Source: Rhodospirillaceae bacterium | Lineage (GTDB): Bacteria; Pseudomonadota; Alphaproteobacteria; Rhodospirillales; JABHCV01 | Direction of reading: 5' to 3' | NCBI GenBank assembly: GCA_014382375.1 | Contig: JACNJU010000083.1 | Coordinates: 1-61,279 of the forward strand | DNA length: 61,279 bases | Shown here: piece after piece, positions 24,361-34,248 of the stretch | Numbering within the stretch: position 1 is the stretch's first letter | Layout of the letters: each line of letters starts with the position of its first letter | The notes under the pieces: generated by a model | The model's input: only the letters and a program-made list of their open reading frames with translations | What the model was told of the DNA's origin: nothing | Database searches by the model: none | Translations under genes and position numbers: made by a program

Positions 24361-26172
24361 TCACTCGGCCGCTAAAGCCTTGCGACCCTTCTTCTTTGCC
24401 GCAAGGCGGCGGATTTCATCGACAATATCCTCAACATGCATCGGCGTACCGGGTACCCGGTTGAGCCTGGTCACCGCCCGACCAGTCGTTCCGGTTAGCA
24501 AATTGGCAAACTGGCCTTCATAATTCAATTCAGGAACCAGCACTTCTGCAGCGTCGGCAAGAAGCGCGTTGATCGGTTCCATCGGTAACGGGGAAAGCAA
24601 AACCACCTTCATGGCGGCGCAGCGGATGCCTTCATCACGGGCGATAATCATCGCTTCCAGAATTTCGCCGAAAGTTGATCCCCATCCAATGATCGCGACA
24701 TCGACCTTGCCCTTGTCGCCAAAGCGCTTTGACATGGTGATACCGGGATAACGGACCACGCTGTGCAGTTTTTCATGTCGCTTCCTGCTCATCATCTCGT
24801 GGGTGTGATCATTGGGTCGCCCGTTTTCATCATGCTCCAGGCCGGTCACCGCATGACGCCGCCCCTTGTCGCCGGGAATGGCGCGCGGACTGATAAAATC
24901 CCTGGTCAATGCGTAGCGATGATAGGGCTGGTCCTTGCCTAATTTGCCGACCGGCTTTGAACAATTAGCCGCAAACGGGTTTTTTGCCGGAAGCGCTACC
25001 GCCTCGTAACGGTTGGAAAGATAAAGATCGAGCAGCACGACGACCGGGGTCTGGTAGCGTTCGGCTATTTCAAAAGCCTTGCCGGCACATTTGTAGCAAC
25101 CTTCAACATTGGTCGGCGCCAGAACGATGCGTTGACCGTCCCCGGCGGCGCCGAAGACGGCGATATTCAAATCCGATTGTTCCGTTTTGGTTGGCATGCC
25201 GGTACTGGGACCACCGCGCTGGGAAACAAAGATCACCACCGGCACTTCCGCCATGGTGCCAAGGCCCATCATTTCGGACATCAGTGCGAAACCCGGACCC
25301 GATGTCGCCGTCGCCGCCCGGGCCCCCGTATAACCGGCCCCGATGGCCGCTGAAATGGCCGAAATCTCGTCTTCGGTTTGCAGCATCCGCTTACCCTGCT
25401 TTGGCAAATCAACGGCGAGGCGTTCCATGATCGTCGTCGCCGGCGTAATCGGGTAACCGAAGAACGTATCCAGGCCAGCGTCCATGCAGCCCTTGGCGAT
25501 AGCGCCATTGCCGCTCATCATCACAAGCTCGCCGTGCTTGGCCTTTTTCGGCGGCGGTTTCAGAACGCCTTCATCGAGACGGAAGGTGTTCTCGCCAACC
25601 TCAAAAGCGGCATCGAAAGTCTGAATACTCATCTTGGTCAAGACGGCGGGCTTGGTTTTGAATTTATCCGAAATGACGGCGTAGAAAACATCCCGGGGCA
25701 TACCGTATAGACCGGCCAGATAGCCAACGACGGCGATGTTGCGCGAGCGCGCCGAACTGGTCACCCGTTCGGACAATTCACGAAACGGAACCCCGTAAGG
25801 CAAGTGCGATGATAATAAATGGCCTGAAATATGGCCGCCTTCCGGGACCATGGTAACCGGCATGTCTTCATAAATAACAGCGCCGTAATCCTTGACCTCG
25901 CCAACATGGGGAATGGCGTGGGAATCATCCAGGGAGATCAACACATCGGACTTTGGCTTTAACGAAAACACCTGTTCCGAGGTCACCCTGACGCGCGAAA
26001 TACACTTGCCGAACCCCCTGATTTCCGGCGGATAGACGTCAAAAGCGATGACCTTGTAGCCAGCCCGCGCCATCGCCCGTTTGACCATGTCACCGGCCGC
26101 GATGGTGCCGTCACCGGCGGAGCCGCAGATGGCGATCTGAAGGTCAGTCGCTTTTTTCCCGTTCCTTTGCAT
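24361..26172 (-). CDS. korA: 2-Oxoglutarate:ferredoxin oxidoreductase, fused gamma-alpha subunit
   Basis: In this 603-residue protein the gamma domain (about 1-185, ICGSAGDGTIAAGDMVKRA) precedes the alpha domain (from about 205, ELVMMSGNGAIAKGCMDAGLDTFFGYPITPATTIME). The segment SQRGGPSTGMPTKTEQSDL is the family hallmark of 2-oxoglutarate/2-oxoacid enzymes and contacts CoA and thiamine diphosphate. The C-terminal domain ends with a basic tail (AAKKKGRKALAAE). It overlaps the preceding flavoprotein gene by one base, so translation is coupled. The fused organisation is that of aerobic-type KorA and of the Thauera protein. Confidence 0.9.
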   Translation of the reverse strand: MQRNGKKATDLQIAICGSAGDGTIAAGDMVKRAMARAGYKVIAFDVYPPEIRGFGKCISRVRVTSEQVFSLKPKSDVLISLDDSHAIPHVGEVKDYGAVIYEDMPVTMVPEGGHISGHLLSSHLPYGVPFRELSERVTSSARSRNIAVVGYLAGLYGMPRDVFYAVISDKFKTKPAVLTKMSIQTFDAAFEVGENTFRLDEGVLKPPPKKAKHGELVMMSGNGAIAKGCMDAGLDTFFGYPITPATTIMERLAVDLPKQGKRMLQTEDEISAISAAIGAGYTGARAATATSGPGFALMSEMMGLGTMAEVPVVIFVSQRGGPSTGMPTKTEQSDLNIAVFGAAGDGQRIVLAPTNVEGCYKCAGKAFEIAERYQTPVVVLLDLYLSNRYEAVALPAKNPFAANCSKPVGKLGKDQPYHRYALTRDFISPRAIPGDKGRRHAVTGLEHDENGRPNDHTHEMMSRKRHEKLHSVVRYPGITMSKRFGDKGKVDVAIIGWGSTFGEILEAMIIARDEGIRCAAMKVVLLSPLPMEPINALLADAAEVLVPELNYEGQFANLLTGTTGRAVTRLNRVPGTPMHVEDIVDEIRRLAAKKKGRKALAAE

Positions 26173-27203
26173 TACCTGTACATCCAGTAAGGCGAGTCGA
26201 TATCGCCTTGCTTGTTGATATAAAGATGATCGTCCTGATAGGTGCTGATCTTCTTTTTACCGCCGGTCATATTAATGGCAGCAATTTCTCCCATTTCCTT
26301 GATGTGGTGCCAGCCATAGTAAAACAGATAGGAATTTTCTTCCGGCGACCAGATCTGACAAACGTCGCCAGCCGCCCAGATACTGTCGTTGGTGGTTTTC
26401 AGTTCGGGATTGACCAGCAGTCCGCGCTCGATATCGACATTGGCGCCAATCATGAAGTCAAGCGCGGGCATCAAACCGCAGAACGGCATCACCGCGTCGC
26501 CATTGATGCCGCCACCATCATCAAAAACAACCCGCCGGGCAGGTTCCCCCTTGGCTCCCTTCCTGATGGCCATCACTTTTTTGCCAAGCACCACCTTCAC
26601 GCCCATGGCTTCCAGAACCGTGACGAATTTCTTTTCCTTTTTCTCTTCCACTTCATGGGGCCAGAATAATTGCTCGCCCGCAACCAGGGTAACCTTGTGG
26701 CCGACGGCGACGAGGGTGCGGGCCAGATCAAGACCGGTCATGTCTCCGCCAAGCATGATTACGTGGCCTTTACTTGGTAACGCCTGACGCATCTTGACGG
26801 CGTCTTCATAACTTCCAAGACCGTTCATCAACGGGCGAAATTCTCTTAACCCCTCGGGCAGATAGCCACCGCCACCGCTGGCGACCAGCAGCTTGTCATA
26901 GGAAACTTCTTCTTTATGCCGGAGCAGAACCTTCTTGTTTTTTGCGTCCACATGATCGACCCAGCTGTTGCGGCGAACCGTGATCGCGTTGTCGTCATAA
27001 AATTCAGGTGGATGGGCCAAAAGGTCGCGCCAGTTATCAACGCCATCAAAAACCCGCGGTAATTCATAGCGACTGATAAAGGGCAGTTTCGAGCCGGTAA
27101 TCTGGGTGATCGTGCATTTGGGGTCGCGCTTGCGAATGATCAGCGCCGCTTCGCTGCCCGCCCCGCCAGAGCCGATAATGACGAAATGAGAGTGCGTGCT
27201 CAT
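26172..27203 (-). CDS. FAD/NAD(P)-dependent pyridine nucleotide-disulfide-type oxidoreductase
   Basis: The 343-residue flavoprotein has the FAD motif FVIIGSGGAGSEAALIIRKRD at the N-terminus, the second dinucleotide fold VIMLGGDMTGLDLARTLVAVGHKVTLVAGE and the FAD-contacting IWAAGDVCQIW. It resembles NADH:rubredoxin/nitrite reductase-type single-domain flavoproteins. There is no redox-active CxxC disulfide, so it is not a glutathione or thioredoxin reductase. It is sandwiched between the ferredoxin-domain flavoprotein (four-base overlap) and korA (one-base overlap). It is therefore expected to work with them in moving electrons between NAD(P)H and ferredoxin-like carriers. The partner is inferred. 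Confidence 0.75.
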   Translation of the reverse strand: MSTHSHFVIIGSGGAGSEAALIIRKRDPKCTITQITGSKLPFISRYELPRVFDGVDNWRDLLAHPPEFYDDNAITVRRNSWVDHVDAKNKKVLLRHKEEVSYDKLLVASGGGGYLPEGLREFRPLMNGLGSYEDAVKMRQALPSKGHVIMLGGDMTGLDLARTLVAVGHKVTLVAGEQLFWPHEVEEKKEKKFVTVLEAMGVKVVLGKKVMAIRKGAKGEPARRVVFDDGGGINGDAVMPFCGLMPALDFMIGANVDIERGLLVNPELKTTNDSIWAAGDVCQIWSPEENSYLFYYGWHHIKEMGEIAAINMTGGKKKISTYQDDHLYINKQGDIDSPYWMYR

Positions 27204-29092
27204 GATTTCGCCTTCCCACCAGATTTCTTTTGCGTTTTGTTGCTTTCAGAAACGTCCTGAAAATAAATCTCGTTTTTGGTGATCGAAATACATTTGGTCG
27301 GACACACCATGAAGCACGCGCCGCAGCGGATACATTCATTATTGTCGACCCAGATCGCGCCGACCTTGTCCCATTCATTGGCTTCCCGAAGGGCACCGTA
27401 TGTACCGTCCTTATTAATATCGACGCCTTCAACCAGCTTGATGCAATCACGCGGCGCGACCTCGATGCAGGCGCGGCAATAGATGCAGTTATCAACATCA
27501 ATTTCATACTTGTGATAGCAAAGATAACAGCGCTTGGCCTCCTCGAAGGCTTCTTCAAGCTCCAAACCCCGTTCAACTTCCGAGGTCAGGTCCTTGCCAC
27601 GATCCTGAAGTTTTGATGTCGGCATTTCCTGCCTGGGGATGAAGTCATAAGCCCGTTCGCGCAGGGGTCCGTCGACATTCTCGATCTTGACGACTTCCTT
27701 GCGGCGCTCGTAGCCCATTAACCAGGCATCCATCTTCAACGCGATTTCGCGGCCATGGCCGACGGCCTCGACAACCGTTGAAGCGCCGCCCACAAAATCA
27801 CCGGCGGCGAACAGGCCTTCGACGGTTGTCATACCTTTTTCATCGATCTTGACGTTGCCCCAGTCATCAAGGCCCAACTTGACATCAATGTAATCGTTGA
27901 CGGTTTTCTGACCGATGGCGACCAGCAAGGTGTCGCAAGCCAGTTCAAATTGCGAGCCTTCAATGGCGATCGCCTGACGGCGACCATTTTTGCGCCAGCC
28001 GCCAAGCCTGTTCTGAACGAATCTGACCCCGCGCAGGGAGCCATCGGGATTGGTGATCAGTCCGGTGGGGGTGCGCAGGCCATGAATTTCGATGCCCTCG
28101 CGCTTGGCTTCAAAAATTTCTTCTTTGGCGACCGGGATATATTCTTCGGTCGTGCGCAGATGAATGATCACTTCTTCGGCACCCAAACGGCGGGCGACAC
28201 GGGCGCAGTCCAGGGCCGTGAAGCCGGCACCAACGACAAACACCCGCTTGCCGACGGTTTTCTTCTGGCCGCGGTGCAGATCCATCAGGAAATCAAGGCC
28301 GTACTCGACATTGGGAGTTGCCAGGACCGGGTCATCGTCACCTTTCTTCAGGCCATCAAGGGGCAGCGGGATCGCCGCCATGCAACCTGTCGCCAGCAGC
28401 ACCGCGTCATGATGCTCACGAAGCCAGGCAAGCGAGACATCCGTCTCGCCATTGCCAACGCCAACACCGGTCTGGATTTCCACACCCAGACGCAGGGCGT
28501 TGCGCAATTCGATATCCAGTTCGTCACGCGGCAACCTGAATTCGGGGATGCCGTATGACAGCATTCCACCGGCCTTGCGCTCGCGCTCGAATATCAAAAT
28601 ATCATGGCCAAGGGTTGACAGGTCATGAGCGGCGGCGATGCCAGCCGGACCTGAACCAACAATAACGATGCGTTTATGGGTCGGCGTAAACAAACTTTCA
28701 TTGATGCGATGGCTCGAAGACTTGAAGTCAGCGGCGACCCGCTTCAAATGACAAATCCCGACAGGCTCACCATTTCCGGGCCAGCCATGGCGGCAGGCAT
28801 CTTCACAGGGCCTGGAACAAATGCGGCCAAGGGCACCGGGCAGAACATTGGCCATACGGTTAAGTTCGTACGAGCGGCCAAAACGCTGTTCGGTAATCAT
28901 CCGGATGTAGGCGGGAATATTTGTTCCGGCCGGGCAGGCCGTCTGACAGGGGACGTTTTCGCGAACCCAACCGATGTCGCGCGGATCCGTGGAAAAGCGC
29001 ACCGGGGTAACAATGCGTTCACCGAAGGACTGGGATGAAGAAAAGGATTCTCCCTCTTCCAGGTACACTTTACTGATCGGCTTATCGGGCAC
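27200..29092 (-). CDS. GltD-like NAD(P)H oxidoreductase fused to a 2[4Fe-4S] ferredoxin domain
   Basis: The 630-residue protein starts at GTG. The N-terminal iron-sulfur region (about 50-110) has CQTACPAGTNIPAY and ICSRPCEDACRHG. It is followed by an FAD domain (IVIVGSGPAGIAAAHDL), an NAD(P)H domain (VFVVGAGFTALDCARVARRLGA) and FAAGDFVGG. The C-terminal 90 residues form a ferredoxin-like module with CIYCRACIEVAPRDCIKL and CIRCGACFMVCPTKCI, plus an upstream CYLCYHK. Such a fusion can exchange electrons between NAD(P)H and low-potential carriers. As first gene of the kor operon it probably links KorAB to the reductases. The window carries no separate ferredoxin gene. Family is clear, direction of electron flow is inferred. 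Confidence 0.85.
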   Translation of the reverse strand: MPDKPISKVYLEEGESFSSSQSFGERIVTPVRFSTDPRDIGWVRENVPCQTACPAGTNIPAYIRMITEQRFGRSYELNRMANVLPGALGRICSRPCEDACRHGWPGNGEPVGICHLKRVAADFKSSSHRINESLFTPTHKRIVIVGSGPAGIAAAHDLSTLGHDILIFERERKAGGMLSYGIPEFRLPRDELDIELRNALRLGVEIQTGVGVGNGETDVSLAWLREHHDAVLLATGCMAAIPLPLDGLKKGDDDPVLATPNVEYGLDFLMDLHRGQKKTVGKRVFVVGAGFTALDCARVARRLGAEEVIIHLRTTEEYIPVAKEEIFEAKREGIEIHGLRTPTGLITNPDGSLRGVRFVQNRLGGWRKNGRRQAIAIEGSQFELACDTLLVAIGQKTVNDYIDVKLGLDDWGNVKIDEKGMTTVEGLFAAGDFVGGASTVVEAVGHGREIALKMDAWLMGYERRKEVVKIENVDGPLRERAYDFIPRQEMPTSKLQDRGKDLTSEVERGLELEEAFEEAKRCYLCYHKYEIDVDNCIYCRACIEVAPRDCIKLVEGVDINKDGTYGALREANEWDKVGAIWVDNNECIRCGACFMVCPTKCISITKNEIYFQDVSESNKTQKKSGGKAKS

Positions 29093-29141
29093 CGTTTAAG
29101 ACTCTCCGTTCTTCCCACCCGCTTGCGACTCAATCTTAACC

Positions 29142-29159
29142 CTAATTCCGATCAATTAG
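29142..29159. promoter_or_regulatory. Dyad upstream of the kor operon, weak FNR-like resemblance
   Basis: CTAATT (29142-29147) and AATTAG (29154-29159) are exact complements around six bases. Read as CTAAT-N4-ATCAA (29142-29155) it keeps one perfect FNR half-site and three of five bases of the other. It lies 50-67 bases upstream of the GTG start, in the only 92-base gap before the operon. An FNR-type regulator is possible but the fit is partial. Confidence 0.35.
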
Positions 29160-29184
29160 ACATCACTATTTAGCGTCGATCGTC

Positions 29185-30990
29185 TTATTTTTCTTCCAGT
29201 TCGCCTTTTAGCAGTTCCAGCGTCAGCCATTGCTCTTCGGCGGCGGCCAATTCAATTTCGGCATTTTTCAACTTGTCGGCGCTGCGCTTGAAACTTTCCG
29301 GGTCATTGGCGAAAAAAGATGGCTCCGCCAATTGCTGATGCAGTTCTTCAATTTCACTTTCGAGGGTTTCGATTTGGGTCGGCAAATTTTCAAGCGCATA
29401 CTTTTCCTTATAGGACAACTTGCGCTTTTGGTCGGGCTTTGAAGATCTAACAACTGGCTTTGCGGTCTTTGCCGGTTGGAGAGATTTTTCCACATTGGGC
29501 AAAATGCCTTGTTGGATAATCATATCACTGTAACCACCGGCATACTCCTGCCAGCGCCCCTGGCCTTCCGAAACAATGACCGAGGTGACAACCCGATCGA
29601 GAAAATCACGATCATGACTGACCAGGAGCACCGTACCGGCATAATTGGCGAGCATTTCCTGCAACAGGTCGAGGGTTTCAAGATCAAGATCGTTTGTCGG
29701 TTCATCGAGCACCAGAAGGTTTGATGGGCGGGCAAAGGCGCGGGCCAGCATCAGCCGTCCGCGCTCACCGCCCGATAGGGCATTGATCGGTGTCTTCACC
29801 TGATTGGGGGTAAACAGAAAATCCTTCATGTAGCTAACCACATGCCAGGGTATGCCGCCGACCGTCACATTATCGCCGCTGCCGCCGGTCAGGGCGTCGC
29901 CCAGGGTCCAGTTCGGGTCGAGACTTTCACGGCGCTGATCCAGCGTCACCATTTCAAGATTAACGCCCAGCCGCATGGTTCCCCGGTCGGGTTCCAACGC
30001 GCCTGTCAGCATATTGAGCAACGTCGTCTTGCCCGCCCCATTGGGGCCGACCAGGCCGATCCGGTCACCGCGCTGAATACGGGTCGAGAATTGATCAACA
30101 ATGACCACACCGTCGTAAGACTTGGACAGGTCCTTGGCTTCACCGACCAGTTTGCCCGACACCTCGCCCTCGCTTAAGTTCATCTTGACGGAGGCTGTAA
30201 TCTGGCGCTGGTTGCGACGCTGTTCGCGCAGATCATGGAGGGCCCGAAGGCGACCCTGGTTGCGCTTGCGGCGCGCCGAAACACCGTGTACCAGCCAGTG
30301 GTTTTCGGCGACGATCTTGCGGTCAAGTTTATGGCGGTCGAGTTTTTCCTGCTCGACGATATCATCCCGCCATGCTTCAAAATCAGCAAACCCCTTATCA
30401 AGTCTTTTGGCCCCGCCCTGGCTGAGCCACACCGTCGCCCTGGACAGGTTTTCAAGAAAGCGCCGGTCATGGCTGATCAAAACCAGCGCCGAGCGGACCC
30501 CTTTAAGCTCGTTCTCGAGCCACTCAATGGCCGGAAGATCAAGATGGTTGGTCGGTTCATCAAGCAGCAGAATATCGGGTTCGGGGGCGAGCACCCGGGC
30601 CAGGGCGGCGCGGCGGGCCTCGCCGCCCGACAGGGTCGCCGGGTCTTCGCTGCCATCCAGTCCCAGTTGTTCAAGCAGATAGCGGCCCCGGTGAGCATCG
30701 TCATTCGGCCCCATCCCCGCCTCCACATAGTCGCCGGTGGTCGCAAAGCCTGTCAGGTCGGGTTCCTGGGGCAGATAGCGGACGTGCGTGCCGGGTTGCT
30801 GAAAAACCTCGCCGTGATCGGCTTCAAGTAGCCCTGCGGCAATTTTAAGCAGCGTCGATTTTCCCGACCCGTTGCGCCCGACCAGACATAATCTGTCGCG
30901 GGCAGAAACCGACAATTCCGCCCCTTCCAGCAAAGGGACGCCGCCAAAGGTAAGATCAATGTCACGTAAGATTAAGATGGGAGGGGCCAT
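29185..30990 (-). CDS. uup: ABC-F family ATPase (Uup-like)
   Basis: The 601-residue protein has two ABC ATPase domains and no membrane segments. Walker A GRNGSGKSTL and GPNGAGKTTL, signatures LSGGEARRAALAR and LSGGERGRLMLAR, and Walker B ILLLDEPTNHLDL and LLVLDEPTNDLDL are present. Between them lies the basic interdomain linker (RHKLDRKIVAENHWLVHGVSARRKRNQGRLRAL), and the C-terminus is a coiled coil (NLPTQIETLESEIEELHQQL). The C-terminal coil and length fit Uup among ABC-F factors, which act on ribosomes or branched DNA intermediates. It stands as a single gene divergent from aspS. Confidence 0.88.
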   Translation of the reverse strand: MAPPILILRDIDLTFGGVPLLEGAELSVSARDRLCLVGRNGSGKSTLLKIAAGLLEADHGEVFQQPGTHVRYLPQEPDLTGFATTGDYVEAGMGPNDDAHRGRYLLEQLGLDGSEDPATLSGGEARRAALARVLAPEPDILLLDEPTNHLDLPAIEWLENELKGVRSALVLISHDRRFLENLSRATVWLSQGGAKRLDKGFADFEAWRDDIVEQEKLDRHKLDRKIVAENHWLVHGVSARRKRNQGRLRALHDLREQRRNQRQITASVKMNLSEGEVSGKLVGEAKDLSKSYDGVVIVDQFSTRIQRGDRIGLVGPNGAGKTTLLNMLTGALEPDRGTMRLGVNLEMVTLDQRRESLDPNWTLGDALTGGSGDNVTVGGIPWHVVSYMKDFLFTPNQVKTPINALSGGERGRLMLARAFARPSNLLVLDEPTNDLDLETLDLLQEMLANYAGTVLLVSHDRDFLDRVVTSVIVSEGQGRWQEYAGGYSDMIIQQGILPNVEKSLQPAKTAKPVVRSSKPDQKRKLSYKEKYALENLPTQIETLESEIEELHQQLAEPSFFANDPESFKRSADKLKNAEIELAAAEEQWLTLELLKGELEEK

Positions 30991-31111
30991 GAGGGCGCTT
31001 TTACAGGCGCATTGATGTCAGGACAAGGCCCCATTGAACTTGACAAATTGAGCCCAAAGATGTGGTGTGCGCCCCGAACCCGGAATTCACACAAGGCAGA
31101 CTTGAGATACC

Positions 31112-32896
31112 ATGAACGCTTACCGTACACATACCTGCGAACAACTGCGTAAAGACAACATCGGCGAGGACGTTACCGTATCGGGCTGGGTTCACCGAAA
31201 ACGCGATCACGGCAACCTGTTGTTCCTTGATCTGCGCGATCATTACGGCATCACCCAATGCGTACTGGAATCAGATTCAAGCGTCTTCCCCATGGTCGAC
31301 AAGGTATCCCAGGAAAGTGTCGTATCGGTCACCGGCAAGGTTACCGAAAGAACCGCAGAGACCATCAATCCGGGTCTTCCGACCGGCGAAGTGGAAGTCT
31401 ATATCAGCGCTTTCAAAGTCCTTTCAGCCGCCGACGAATTGCCGATGCCGGTTTTTGGCGAGCAGGACTACCCGGAAGAAACCCGTCTGCGTTACCGCTT
31501 CCTGGACCTGCGCCGCACGACCTTGCACAACAACATCATGCTGCGCTCCAGGGTCATGTCATCGGTTCGCAAAAGCATGGAGAAGCTTGGCTTCTTCGAG
31601 CATCAAACACCAATCCTGACATCGTCCTCGCCGGAAGGGGCGCGCGACTTTCTGGTCCCCAGCCGCCTCAACCCCGGACATTTCTATGCCCTGCCCCAGG
31701 CACCGCAAATTTTTAAACAACTGATTATGGTCGCAGGCTTCGACCGTTATTTCCAGATCGCACCCTGTTTCCGCGACGAAGACCCGCGCGCTGATCGCAG
31801 TCCCGGCGAGTTTTACCAGTTGGACGTGGAAATGTCGTTTGTCGAGCAGGAAGACATTTTGAACGCCATTGAGCCTGTCAGCCATGACCTGTTCGCCGAT
31901 AATTCGGACAAGGCGGTAACGCCGATGCCGTTCCCGCGCCTGACATTCGCCGAAACCATGTTGAAATACGGCACCGACAAGCCCGACCTGCGCAATCCCA
32001 TCAAAATTTCCGAAGTTGGCGAGGTTTTTGCTGGTTCCGACTTCCAGGTGTTCTCCTCGGTTGTCGAAAAAGGCGGTGTCGTGCGCGCCATTCCGGCCCC
32101 AGGGGCCGCGTCGCAACCGCGCAGTTTCTTTGATAAGATGAACGGCTGGGCCCAGGACGAGGGCGCACCGGGCATGGGCTGGATATCCTTCACCGAAGAA
32201 GGTGAAGCCAAAGGGCCGATCGCCAAACGCCTGGGCGAAGAGCGTTTGGCCACATTGAAAGAACTGGCGGGCTTGAGCGATGGCGACGGTGTGTTCTTCG
32301 CCAGCGGACCGGCAACGGAAGCCGCCGCTTTGGCCGGCAAGGCACGCGTTCACGTCGGCGAGCAGTTGGGCCTGATTGATGACAATCGTTTTGAATTGGT
32401 CTGGGTTATCGATTACCCGATGTACGAATGGGACGAAACCGAAGACCGGCTCGACTTCTCGCATAATCCGTTCTCCATGCCGCAGGGGGGCATTGAGTCC
32501 CTGGACAATGAAAACAAGCTGGAAATTCTCGGCTACCAGTATGATCTGGTTTGCAACGGTATTGAGTTGGGCAGCGGCGCAATTCGTAACCACGAGCCTG
32601 AAACCATGTTCAAGGCATTCGAGCTGGTCGGCTATTCCCGCGAGGAAGTGGAAACCAAATTTGGCGGCCTACTCAGGGCTTTCCATTTTGGCGCACCCCC
32701 TCACGGAGGCATCGCCCTTGGCCTGGATCGCATCGTCATGTTGTTGCTTGATGAAGCCAACATCCGTGAAGTCATCATGTTCCCGCTTAACCAGCAAGCC
32801 CAAGACCCCTTGCTTGGTGCCCCTTCCTTGATAGATGATGCGCGCTATAAAGAACTGCACTTAAGTTTCAAGGCACCAAAAAAGGTTAAGTCATAG
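31112..32896 (+). CDS. aspS: Aspartyl-tRNA synthetase, probably non-discriminating
   Basis: The 594-residue class IIb synthetase has an N-terminal OB anticodon-binding domain ([23 protein letters not shown]), motif 2 ([24 protein letters not shown]), the bacterial GAD insertion (about 290-420) and motif 3 ([14 protein letters not shown]). It charges tRNA(Asp). In the OB domain residue 33 is His. In bacterial enzymes that also accept tRNA(Asn) this position is His, while discriminating ones such as that of E. coli have Leu. The enzyme may therefore make Asp-tRNA(Asn) for GatCAB. It is followed by the ftsZ-like gene after 17 bases. Confidence 0.95.
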   Translation: MNAYRTHTCEQLRKDNIGEDVTVSGWVHRKRDHGNLLFLDLRDHYGITQCVLESDSSVFPMVDKVSQESVVSVTGKVTERTAETINPGLPTGEVEVYISAFKVLSAADELPMPVFGEQDYPEETRLRYRFLDLRRTTLHNNIMLRSRVMSSVRKSMEKLGFFEHQTPILTSSSPEGARDFLVPSRLNPGHFYALPQAPQIFKQLIMVAGFDRYFQIAPCFRDEDPRADRSPGEFYQLDVEMSFVEQEDILNAIEPVSHDLFADNSDKAVTPMPFPRLTFAETMLKYGTDKPDLRNPIKISEVGEVFAGSDFQVFSSVVEKGGVVRAIPAPGAASQPRSFFDKMNGWAQDEGAPGMGWISFTEEGEAKGPIAKRLGEERLATLKELAGLSDGDGVFFASGPATEAAALAGKARVHVGEQLGLIDDNRFELVWVIDYPMYEWDETEDRLDFSHNPFSMPQGGIESLDNENKLEILGYQYDLVCNGIELGSGAIRNHEPETMFKAFELVGYSREEVETKFGGLLRAFHFGAPPHGGIALGLDRIVMLLLDEANIREVIMFPLNQQAQDPLLGAPSLIDDARYKELHLSFKAPKKVKS

Positions 32897-32913
32897 TGGT
32901 GAGACTCTAGGCA

Positions 32914-34248
32914 ATGGCATCTGCCCCCAATGATAACGACCTGAACGACCCGAGCCCGCGCATTGGCATCATCGGTGTCGGCGGTGCCGGTGGCAACGCC
33001 ATTAACAACATGATCCGGGCCGATCTGGTCGGGGTTAATTATCTTGCCGCCAATACGGACGCACAGGCTTTGGCGGCTTCCCTTGCCAGTCACTCCCTGC
33101 AATTGGGAGCAGGGTTGACCAGTGGCCTTGGTTCGGGCGCGCAAGTCGCTATTGGTCGCGCCGCTGCTGAAGAATCCGTCGAGGATATCAAGAAATGGGT
33201 CGCCCAGTGTGACTTGTTGTTCATTGCCGCCGGCATGGGCGGCGGCACCGGAACCGGAGCCGCCCCCGTCATTGCCGCCATCGCCCGCGAACAGCAGGCC
33301 TTAAGCGTTGGCGTTGTCACCCTGCCTTTTGACTTTGAAGGCCCACAGCGTATGCGAACCGCTATCGCGGGTATGATCGAGCTTGAAAAACTGGTTGATA
33401 CCCTGATTGTGATTCCCAATCAGAACCTGTTTGCCATCGCCAATGCATCAACCACATTCGCGGGTGCTTTCGTCATGGCCGACGAAGTTCTCCATGACGC
33501 CATTCGTGGCATTACCGACCTGATTGTCCTGCCCGGTCTGATTAATCTGGATTTCGCCGACGTCCGTTCAGTCATCACCAAGACCGGCCGCGCCATGATG
33601 GGGACCGGCGAAGCGACAGGCGAAGGACGCGCCATCAACGCCGCCGAAGCCGCCATTGCCAATCCGCTTCTCGATATCGTTTCAATCAAGGGCGCCGAGG
33701 GCCTTTTGATCAACGTTACCGGCGGCGCCGATATGACGCTTTTTGAAATTGATGAGGCAGCGAACCGGATACGTAGCGAAGTCGGTGGCGACTCCCTGAT
33801 TATTTTCGGCAGTGCTTTCGACCCTGGGCTTGATGGCAAATTGCGGGTTTCCGTCGTCGCTACCGGGCTTCAGGGGCCACAAGGCACCAGCCGTCCTGTT
33901 TCACCCGAGCCTGAGCCCGAACCAGCGCCGGAACCGCAACCTGAAGCCTTCGAGCCACCGGCAATTGAGCCAGCCATGGCGGCGGTCATGGAGGCGGTCA
34001 TGGAACATGCCAGTGAAGAGCCGGAACAGCACACGGCGGCTCCAATTGAAGCTGGGGAAAATTCTGATTCTCATCAGATCCCGGCACCGACCGTGCCGCG
34101 ACCTGAGAACGTGGTTGAAGAAAAACCCGTCGTCGCCGAACCGAAAAGCCCGCCCGCCGCACCTGAAGAAGCGCCCGCAGTTGCAGACGAGCCTTCTAAA
34201 AAGGGAAAATCCAAGTTCGGCTGGGCCGGGAAAATTTTCCGTTCTTAA
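32914..34248 (+). CDS. FtsZ paralogue lacking the usual C-terminal peptide
   Basis: The 444-residue tubulin-like GTPase has [14 protein letters not shown] near the start, the tubulin signature [14 protein letters not shown], and the T7 loop [13 protein letters not shown] with its catalytic aspartates, so GTP hydrolysis on polymerisation looks intact. After about residue 315 comes an acidic, proline-rich linker of about 120 residues. The end reads [13 protein letters not shown] instead of the conserved IPAFLRRQ-like peptide that binds FtsA and other partners. It lies behind aspS rather than in the division and cell-wall cluster. It is probably a second FtsZ with a separate or accessory role. 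Whether another ftsZ exists in the genome cannot be seen. Confidence 0.85.
   Translation: MASAPNDNDLNDPSPRIGIIGVGGAGGNAINNMIRADLVGVNYLAANTDAQALAASLASHSLQLGAGLTSGLGSGAQVAIGRAAAEESVEDIKKWVAQCDLLFIAAGMGGGTGTGAAPVIAAIAREQQALSVGVVTLPFDFEGPQRMRTAIAGMIELEKLVDTLIVIPNQNLFAIANASTTFAGAFVMADEVLHDAIRGITDLIVLPGLINLDFADVRSVITKTGRAMMGTGEATGEGRAINAAEAAIANPLLDIVSIKGAEGLLINVTGGADMTLFEIDEAANRIRSEVGGDSLIIFGSAFDPGLDGKLRVSVVATGLQGPQGTSRPVSPEPEPEPAPEPQPEAFEPPAIEPAMAAVMEAVMEHASEEPEQHTAAPIEAGENSDSHQIPAPTVPRPENVVEEKPVVAEPKSPPAAPEEAPAVADEPSKKGKSKFGWAGKIFRS

Noticed and set aside
31559-32593. A 344-codon minus-strand frame
   Set aside because: It is antisense to the core of aspS with no domain or ribosome-binding site.
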